From assembly GCA_017651785.1 (NCBI GenBank), contig JAGCCD010000057.1, positions 1 through 8,020 of the forward strand: 8,020 nt of DNA, written 5' to 3'. Below, piece by piece: positions 1 through 8,020 of the stretch; the stretch's first letter is position 1, and each line of letters starts with the position of its first letter. The translations under genes were made by a program, and so were the position numbers. The DNA comes from Bacteroidales bacterium. GTDB taxonomy: Bacteria; Bacteroidota; Bacteroidia; Bacteroidales; UBA932. Under the pieces are notes generated by a model. That model had not been told where the DNA came from. It did not search any database and saw only the letters and a list, made by a program, of their open reading frames with translations.

Positions 1-245
1 GGATCTTCGATAAGCTTGGTGGCGTTGTTCACTTTTACCTCGGGGACGACGCCCAGGTCGAGAAGGCGGTTTGTGTACTTCTCTACCCAGCCCATCTCTT
101 CTGCATAGTGGTCCAGATACTTCTGGCCGAGTTTGTTGAAGCCCTTGCTCTTGAAGAGCTGTCCCTGCATTTTGTGTACGAATGAGCTGCCTGCGAGCTC
201 GTTCACGATCATCTGAGATACCTGAATAGTAGTTGTAAAGTCCAT
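1..245 (-). CDS. Ferritin-like protein (bacterioferritin/Dps superfamily), N-terminal part, cut by window edge
   Basis: The minus-strand frame opens at ATG 245 (MDFTTTIQVSQMIVNELAGS) and runs off the window after about 81 residues. By eye it aligns with the first two helices of bacterioferritin: NEL with E16 matches the helix-A iron ligand (E. coli Bfr E18), and HYAEEMGW followed by NRLLDLG matches the helix-B region (YHESIDEMKHA, then ERILFLEG), with E50 at the position of Bfr E51. The usual ligand His at E-x-x-H is Trp here (W53), so a canonical di-iron site is doubtful from this half. Family members store or detoxify iron in the cytoplasm as oligomeric shells; that role is inferred. No other in-frame start lies close upstream, and a TAnnTTTG promoter precedes the ATG by about 40 bases. 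The C-terminal ligands lie outside the window, so Bfr, Dps-like and other ferritin-like subfamilies cannot be separated. Confidence 0.75.
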   Translation of the reverse strand, partial: MDFTTTIQVSQMIVNELAGSSFVHKMQGQLFKSKGFNKLGQKYLDHYAEEMGWVEKYTNRLLDLGVVPEVKVNNATKLIED

Positions 246-270
246 ATCTATATGTTTTTAGTTGTTGTTT

Positions 271-284
271 ATATCGTTCACGAT
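271..284. promoter_or_regulatory. Second, weaker palindrome ATATCG-N4-CGAT near the predicted start of transcription
   Basis: ATATCG-TTCA-CGAT shares both half-sites with the palindrome at 307-322 (ATATCG-N4-CGATAT) apart from the last two bases. The two copies start 36 bp apart. This one lies just downstream of the -7 element of the ferritin-like gene, where a bound repressor would block initiation. Confidence 0.35.
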
Positions 285-285
285 G

Positions 286-315
286 CAAATATACAACAAA
301 AAATTTATATCGCAA
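286..315 (-). promoter_or_regulatory. Predicted Bacteroidetes-type promoter of the ferritin-like gene
   Basis: On the minus strand TATATTTG (286-293) fits the Bacteroidetes -7 consensus TAnnTTTG exactly. A TTG (313-315) lies 19 bases upstream, the usual position of the -33 element, though it is preceded by C rather than T. Transcription would start near 280, giving a leader of about 35 bases before ATG 245. The -33 element lies inside the inverted repeat at 307-322. Confidence 0.6.
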
Positions 316-322
316 GCGATAT
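307..322. promoter_or_regulatory. Inverted repeat over the -33 region of the ferritin-like gene (possible operator)
   Basis: ATATCGC-AA-GCGATAT is a perfect 7-bp inverted repeat with a 2-base centre. It covers the predicted -33 TTG of the ferritin-like gene. A related site, ATATCG-TTCA-CGAT, lies at 271-284, close to the predicted transcription start. Two similar palindromes bracketing a promoter suggest a dimeric transcription regulator. The sequence does not match any operator I can name with confidence, so the regulator is unknown. Confidence 0.45.
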
Positions 323-343
323 TTTGAAAAAAGTGAAAAAAAG

Positions 344-510
344 TTGAGTGAGGGATTAGTCCGCGCTGCGCGCGGCCTTTTCCCTTGGTCATCGGGAGCA
401 AAAAAGGGAAGGGCGGGACTACGTCCCTGTTTGATTTGTTGGCGCGGTGCCAGGGGGTCTGGGGGAGCGAACAGTTCCCCCAGTAAAAGAGCACTCAATC
501 CCTCAATCAA
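344..510. repeat. Hairpin-rich non-coding element with 14-bp terminal inverted repeats (MITE- or REP-like)
   Basis: The 14-mer at 344-357 (TTGAGTGAGGGATT) and the one at 497-510 (reverse complement TTGATTGAGGGATT) match at 13 of 14 positions in opposite orientation, and so bound a 167-bp segment. Inside lie several local palindromes: CCGCG/CGCGG (361-375), TTCCCTT/AAGGGAA (380-386 with 404-410), GGGAC/GTCCC (415-427) and an 8-bp stem CTGGGGGA/TCCCCCAG (459-466 with 476-483). No credible protein is encoded; the short frames across it have odd composition and no homology I recognise. This architecture is typical of small non-autonomous mobile elements or dispersed palindromic repeats, but copy number cannot be seen from one window. 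A structured RNA is the main alternative. Confidence 0.5.
345..357. repeat. 13-bp direct repeat of the 3' end of the tRNA-Ser gene
   Basis: TGAGTGAGGGATT at 345-357 is repeated exactly, in the same orientation, at 545-557. There it forms part of the T arm and acceptor stem of the tRNA-Ser gene. The copies are exactly 200 bp apart. Duplicated tRNA 3' ends are what tyrosine-recombinase integration leaves, so this may be an old attachment site; it is also the outer end of the 344-510 element. Confidence 0.45.
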
Positions 511-515
511 CGCGA

Positions 516-537
516 AAAGCCAGCGCATGCTGGCTTT
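516..537 (-). terminator. Predicted intrinsic terminator of tRNA-Ser
   Basis: A perfect 9-bp stem AAAGCCAGC/GCTGGCTTT with a 4-base loop lies 4 bases beyond the tRNA 3' end on the minus strand. The T run is short (TTTT, continuing to 515, then CGCG), so termination efficiency is uncertain. Position directly after the tRNA supports the call. Confidence 0.6.
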
Positions 538-541
538 GATG

Positions 542-626
542 CGGTGAGTGAGGGATTCGAACCCCCGGTACGTTGCCGTACACCTGTTTTCGAGGCAGGC
601 TCCTTCAACCACTCGGACAACTCACC
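542..626 (-). tRNA. tRNA-Ser (anticodon CGA)
   Basis: The 85-base minus-strand sequence folds as a type II tRNA. It has a 7-bp acceptor stem GGTGAGT/ACTCACC, a D arm with a TCC/GGA stem, the anticodon loop CTCGAAA with CGA at 590-592, a long variable arm with a GTACG/CGTAC stem capped by GCAA, and a T arm with a TTCGAAT loop. G73 and the long variable arm are serine identity features. CCA is not encoded (the sequence continues G-CAT), so it must be added by the CCA-adding enzyme. The tRNA would read UCG codons. The closing pair of the anticodon stem (31-39) is C-A instead of a Watson-Crick pair. A predicted terminator follows and dusB diverges upstream. Confidence 0.95.
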
Positions 627-640
627 TAAGGTTTGGGGTG

Positions 641-648
641 CAAAGTTC
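641..648 (-). promoter_or_regulatory. Possible -7 element for tRNA-Ser
   Basis: GAACTTTG on the minus strand, followed by CACC, differs from the Bacteroidetes consensus TAnnTTTG by one of its six fixed bases. It lies 14 bases upstream of the tRNA 5' end. No clear -33 element is visible. It is only 12 bp from the divergent -7 element of dusB, so the two promoters would overlap. Confidence 0.4.
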
Positions 649-660
649 GTAATTATTTTT

Positions 661-668
661 TAATTTTG
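661..668 (+). promoter_or_regulatory. Predicted -7 element for dusB
   Basis: TAATTTTG matches TAnnTTTG exactly and ends 6 bases before the dusB ATG (675). No -33 element lies at the usual distance; a TTTG at 632-635 is about 25 bases upstream, which is too far. If used, transcription would begin at or within a few bases of the start codon, giving a leaderless or nearly leaderless mRNA. Confidence 0.55.
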
Positions 669-674
669 TACACT

Positions 675-1695
675 ATGCGGATTGGAAATCTGGATTTTGG
701 CCGCGAGCCGCTGTTTTTGGCGCCTATGGAGGACGTTACCGACGTGTCTTTCAGGGTGTTATGCAAGGAGCAGGGGGCTGCTATGGTGTACACGGAGTTC
801 GTTCCGTCCGACGGCCTCATCCGCGACGCAGACAAGGCAATCGCCAAAATGCGCACCCTTCCCCAGGAGGCTCCGGTGGGTATCCAGATCTACGGCCACA
901 TTCCAGAATCTATGGTAGATGCCGCCCGAATGGCAGACAGGGCGGCTGAGATTGCCGGCGGCCACGGTGCAGATGTGATAGACATCAACTTCGGCTGCCC
1001 CGTTTCCAAGATCGCCGGCCGCGGCGCCGGAAGCGGCATGATGCGCGAGCCCGACAAGATGGTAGCCATCACCAAAGCCGTCGTAGAGGCTGTAAACAAG
1101 CCCGTCACCGTAAAAACCCGCCTTGGCTGGGACGAGAGCAGCAAGATAATAGTCGATTTGGCAGAGCGCCTTCAAGACGTGGGCATTCAGGCCATTACCA
1201 TTCACGGCCGCACCCGTCAGCAGATGTACAAAGGCAGCGCGGACTGGACTCTCATTGGCGAAGTCAAGGCCAACCCGCGTATGCGCATACCTGTAATAGG
1301 TAACGGAGACATAACAGACGGTCCCAAGGCGCGCGAGGCCTTCAGCCGCTACGGGGTAGATGCCATAATGATAGGCCGCGCCTCCTTCGGCCACCCCTGG
1401 ATATTCAAGGAAATACGCCAGTATCTCGATACCGGCATCCCGGCTGCCCCAATGCCCGTAGCGGAGCGCGTTGCCCTGGCAAAGCGTCATTTCGACCTGT
1501 CGCTGCACTACAAAGGAGAAAAGAGAGGCATCTTCGAGATGCGCCGCCACCTGAGCTGCTACTTCAAAGGCCTTCCGGACTTCAAGTCCACCCGCATGCG
1601 CCTTGTCACGTCAACGGATCCGGAAGAAATCCGCAGCATATTGGACTACATTGCTTTAACCTGGGCCGACGTCCCCCTGGAGGCGTCCAGCGTGT

Positions 1696-1706
<11 letters not shown>
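675..1706 (+). CDS. dusB: tRNA-dihydrouridine synthase, DusB-like
   Basis: Flavoenzyme that reduces specific uridines in the D loop of tRNAs to dihydrouridine, using FMN and NADPH in the cytoplasm. The 343-residue product is a TIM barrel opening with the family signature LFLAPMEDVTDVSFR. The catalytic Cys is C108 in INFGCPV, followed by the GAGSGMM stretch. K147 and R149 (VKTRLGWD) and H177 (IHGRTR) fit the conserved flavin and substrate positions, and GNGDI and IGRASFGHPWIF follow as FMN-phosphate motifs. The C-terminal RHLSCYFKGLPDF region matches the helical tRNA-binding domain. I chose ATG 675 (MRIGNLDFG), where homology begins; a TTG at 633 would add 14 residues of unlikely sequence that cover the promoter. 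It heads a plus-strand cluster and overlaps lpxK by 11 bp. The DusB subfamily is the usual assignment in Bacteroidetes; the target uridine cannot be read from the sequence. Confidence 0.93.
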
Positions 1707-6381
<4,675 letters not shown>

Positions 6382-6414
6382 ATCTCTTTTTTGTTTTGTT
6401 TCTCTTTCGTCTTG

Positions 6415-6429
6415 CCCGGCCTGACCGGG
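6415..6429 (-). repeat. Small hairpin in the pyrH-frr intergenic gap
   Basis: CCCGG/CCGGG with a 5-base loop lies 7 bases past the pyrH stop. It has no T tract on either strand, so it is not a convincing intrinsic terminator. It could stabilise the 3' end of the pyrH message or lessen read-through into frr; this is inference. Confidence 0.3.
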
Positions 6430-6436
6430 TATCCCG

Positions 6437-7141
6437 CTATGCGTGTACGACGGTTCCGATGGGCTCGCCGTTCAATAGCCGTGCCAAATTGCCGTCTTTT
6501 GTGATGTCGAACACCACGATGGGCACGGGACCCTGCTCGCAAAGGGCGTAGGCGGTCTGGTCCATCACTTTGAGGTGGTCTGCCAGCGCCTTGGTGAAGG
6601 TGAGCTCCTCGTAACGGGTGGCGGTGGGATCCTTTTTGGGGTCTGCCGTGTATACACCGTCTACCTTGGTGCCCTTAAGAAGTGCGTCTGCGCCAAGCTC
6701 AAGTGCCCTGAGGGCCGCTCCGGAGTCTGTGGTGAAGTAGGGGCTGCCGGTGCCTCCGGCTATGAGGGCTACGCCGCCCTCTTCAAGCACCTTTACCGCG
6801 TTGTCTTTGTTGTAGTAGCGCGCAAAAGGCTCCAGAGGAGTGGAGGTAAAGACCTCGGCCTTTATACCGATGCTGCGCAGGGCGCTGCTGAGTGCCAGGG
6901 AGTTGATGATTGTGGCCAGCATTCCCATACGGTCTCCTATTACACGGTCGAAGCCGTCTCCAACGCCCTGCAGGCCGCGGAAGATGTTTCCGCCGCCGTT
7001 TACTATGGCTATCTGGTGACCGGCTTTTACTGCATCCGCTATTTCCGATGCGAAGCGGTTAAGGCTCTCGGGATCAAGGCCCTTTCCTTCCGGGCCACCC
7101 AGGCTCTCACCGCTGAGTTTGAGTAATACTCTTTTGTACAT
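6437..7141 (-). CDS. pyrH: UMP kinase
   Basis: Phosphorylates UMP to UDP with ATP in pyrimidine nucleotide synthesis; bacterial PyrH is a cytoplasmic hexamer of the amino-acid-kinase fold, unrelated to eukaryotic UMP/CMP kinases. The 234-residue sequence shows KLSGES at residues 8-13 (phosphate binding), NGGGNIFRG at 48-56, DRMGMLAT at 70-77, GTGSPYFTTDSGAALRALE, and KGTKVDGVYTADPKKDP in the nucleotide-binding half, closing with VVFDITKDGNLARLLNGEPIGT. Length and motifs are normal for the family. ATG 7141 is the only start compatible with the N-terminal strand, and a TAnnTTTG promoter precedes it by about 25 bases. It is cotranscribed with frr, judging by spacing. The rpsB-tsf pair often found upstream is absent here; the neighbour is divergent sdhC. 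Confidence 0.97.
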   Translation of the reverse strand: MYKRVLLKLSGESLGGPEGKGLDPESLNRFASEIADAVKAGHQIAIVNGGGNIFRGLQGVGDGFDRVIGDRMGMLATIINSLALSSALRSIGIKAEVFTSTPLEPFARYYNKDNAVKVLEEGGVALIAGGTGSPYFTTDSGAALRALELGADALLKGTKVDGVYTADPKKDPTATRYEELTFTKALADHLKVMDQTAYALCEQGPVPIVVFDITKDGNLARLLNGEPIGTVVHA

Positions 7142-7153
7142 TTGGTTATTATG

Positions 7154-7171
7154 TTTTGCCGGAGGGCAAAA
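7154..7171. promoter_or_regulatory. Inverted repeat over the pyrH -7 element and transcription start
   Basis: TTTTGCC-GGAG-GGCAAAA is a perfect 7-bp inverted repeat with a 4-base centre. It covers most of the -7 element and the predicted start site of pyrH. Placed there it could be a repressor site in DNA, or a 5'-terminal hairpin if transcription begins further upstream. Confidence 0.4.
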
Positions 7172-7197
7172 ATATCGGAAAATTCTTAAATATGCAA
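7167..7197 (-). promoter_or_regulatory. Predicted promoter of pyrH-frr
   Basis: On the minus strand TATTTTTG (7167-7174) fits TAnnTTTG, and a TTG (7195-7197, in ATTG) lies 20 bases upstream at the -33 position. Transcription would start near 7160, giving a leader of about 20 bases. The -7 element overlaps an inverted repeat at 7154-7171. Confidence 0.6.
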
Positions 7198-7200
7198 TAC

Positions 7201-7219
7201 TTTTCCCAATACGGGAAAA
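7201..7219. promoter_or_regulatory. Inverted repeat between the divergent pyrH and sdhC promoters
   Basis: TTTTCCC-AATAC-GGGAAAA is a perfect 7-bp inverted repeat with a 5-base spacer. It occupies the -33 to -17 region of the sdhC promoter and lies just upstream of the pyrH -33 element, so one bound protein could influence both genes. The regulator is unknown. Confidence 0.45.
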
Positions 7220-7224
7220 ATTCT

Positions 7225-7232
7225 TATATTTG
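7225..7232 (+). promoter_or_regulatory. Predicted -7 element of sdhC
   Basis: TATATTTG matches TAnnTTTG exactly and sits 22 bases before the sdhC ATG, giving a predicted leader of roughly 15-20 bases. The -33 position (about 7202-7205) reads TTTC rather than TTTG and is part of the inverted repeat at 7201-7219, which could mean the promoter depends on an activator. Confidence 0.6.
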
Positions 7233-7254
7233 CGTCTGATATACAGGTTCAGTT

Positions 7255-7986
7255 ATGTTCATTTTCAATTCCTCAATCGGTAAGAAGTTCATCCAGGCGG
7301 TGTCCGGTGCTTTCCTTATCATTTTCCTCCTGCTTCACGGAACCATCAACTTTTTCTCTGTAATAGATTCATTTACAGGTAAATACGGCATCGTTGCCGC
7401 AGACGAAAAGCTCTTCAGCGCCGGAGACGGCCTCTTCAAGCTGGGCTGCGACTTCATGTCAACCCCCGTGATAGACATAGTGGTTCCCATCCTCGCACTC
7501 GGCTTCGTGGTGCACATCGGCTACGGTATCTGGCTCACTGTCAAGAATATCCGTGCCCGCGGCGGTATCAAGCGCTACGAGGTTGCGAGCAAGGCGGCCG
7601 CAGATTCCTGGTCCGCCAAGAATATGTTCGTCCTGGGTATCATAATCCTCGGTTTCCTCTGCTTCCATCTCACCCATTTCTGGGCAAAGATGCAGCTGCC
7701 GGAGATGTTTGGAATAGGCAATTTTGAGAACAATCCATACCTGCTGCTCAACGCAACGTTCGGCCACTGGTGGGTTCTGGTTCTCTATATCATCTGGTTT
7801 GCCGCAATCTTTATGCACCTCGTACACGGCTTCTGGAGCATGTTCCAGACCGTTGGCTGGGACGGCAAAACCTGGTTCAAGAGAATCAAGGTAATCGGCG
7901 TCATCGTCGCCTGCCTCATCGTCCTTCTCTTCGTCACCACTGCCTGCAACGCCTTCCTTCAGGCAAACGGCATAATAGGCGCCTAA
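7255..7986 (+). CDS. sdhC: Succinate dehydrogenase/fumarate reductase cytochrome b subunit (b558 type)
   Basis: Membrane anchor of complex II; it carries two b haems and passes electrons between the menaquinone pool and the flavoprotein/iron-sulphur subunits. The 243-residue protein has five hydrophobic segments, near residues 13-35, 72-96, 122-143, 171-193 and 211-231. This is the single-subunit di-haem (type B) layout of Bacteroidetes, Wolinella FrdC and Bacillus SdhC. Candidate haem ligands are H28 (LLLHGTIN), H87 (VVHIGYG), H138 or H141 (FHLTHFW) and H188 or H191 (MHLVHGFW). ATG 7255 follows a TAnnTTTG promoter and gives the expected N-terminus (SSIGKKFIQAVSG). The sdhA/frdA and sdhB/frdB genes would be expected just beyond the window. 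In anaerobic Bacteroidales the complex commonly acts as fumarate reductase; direction cannot be read from this subunit. Confidence 0.93.
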   Translation: MFIFNSSIGKKFIQAVSGAFLIIFLLLHGTINFFSVIDSFTGKYGIVAADEKLFSAGDGLFKLGCDFMSTPVIDIVVPILALGFVVHIGYGIWLTVKNIRARGGIKRYEVASKAAADSWSAKNMFVLGIIILGFLCFHLTHFWAKMQLPEMFGIGNFENNPYLLLNATFGHWWVLVLYIIWFAAIFMHLVHGFWSMFQTVGWDGKTWFKRIKVIGVIVACLIVLLFVTTACNAFLQANGIIGA

Positions 7987-8020
7987 TCCCCGTCATCCAG
8001 TTTGCACGTCTTGCCCAACC

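Noticed and set aside
243..254. Short palindrome CATAT-CT-ATATG over the ferritin-like start codon
   Set aside because: AT-rich 5-bp arms are likely by chance in this region, and its sequence differs from the two upstream sites.
361..483. CRISPR array
   Set aside because: The palindromes differ from one another in sequence and spacing; there is no regular direct repeat with spacers.
258..494. 78-residue minus-strand frame across the element and the ferritin promoter
   Set aside because: It runs through the predicted promoter and palindromes and has no recognisable domain.
344..547. 67-residue plus-strand frame across the hairpin-rich element
   Set aside because: It covers inverted repeats, the terminator and the tRNA 3' end, has no promoter or recognisable homology, and its composition follows the repeats.
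633..674. TTG-initiated 14-residue extension of DusB
   Set aside because: It covers the -7 promoter element, and family homology begins at ATG 675.
759..1550. 263-residue antisense frame within dusB
   Set aside because: A shadow frame caused by GC-biased third codon positions; the plus strand holds full DusB motifs.

Overview
The window reads as chromosomal DNA of a Bacteroidota member, most likely a GC-rich member of the Bacteroidales. The reasons are promoters of the TAnnTTTG (-7) type in front of several genes, the absence of Shine-Dalgarno sequences, Bacteroidetes-type protein sequences (DusB, LpxK, a large secreted GH2 beta-galactosidase, a one-subunit di-haem SdhC), and a tRNA-Ser without an encoded CCA. 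Genus cannot be fixed from the sequence alone.

Layout. Bases 1-245 (minus) are the N-terminal part of a ferritin-like protein, with a promoter and two related inverted repeats upstream. Bases 344-510 hold a hairpin-rich, non-coding segment with 14-bp terminal inverted repeats. It lies next to a tRNA-Ser(CGA) gene (542-626, minus) and its terminator. Diverging from the tRNA is a tight three-gene plus-strand cluster: dusB (675-1706), lpxK (1696-2745) and a GH2 beta-galactosidase (2742-5840), each overlapping the next by a few bases. The GH2 gene converges on and overlaps frr, which follows pyrH on the minus strand (pyrH-frr operon, 7141 to 5812). A short divergent intergenic region (7142-7254) with two inverted repeats separates pyrH from sdhC (7255-7986, plus), which probably starts a succinate dehydrogenase/fumarate reductase operon continuing past the window. 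Bases 7987-8020 show nothing recognisable.

How the genes relate. Most are housekeeping: tRNA modification (dusB), lipid A synthesis (lpxK), ribosome recycling (frr), pyrimidine nucleotide synthesis (pyrH) and respiration (sdhC). The secreted beta-galactosidase is the outlier: it is joined to lpxK by an ATGA stop/start overlap rather than sitting in a visible polysaccharide utilisation locus.

No obvious novel multi-gene system is present. The least explained parts are non-coding: the 344-510 element, which shares sequence with the 3' end of the adjacent tRNA, and the paired inverted repeats in the ferritin, pyrH and sdhC promoter regions.
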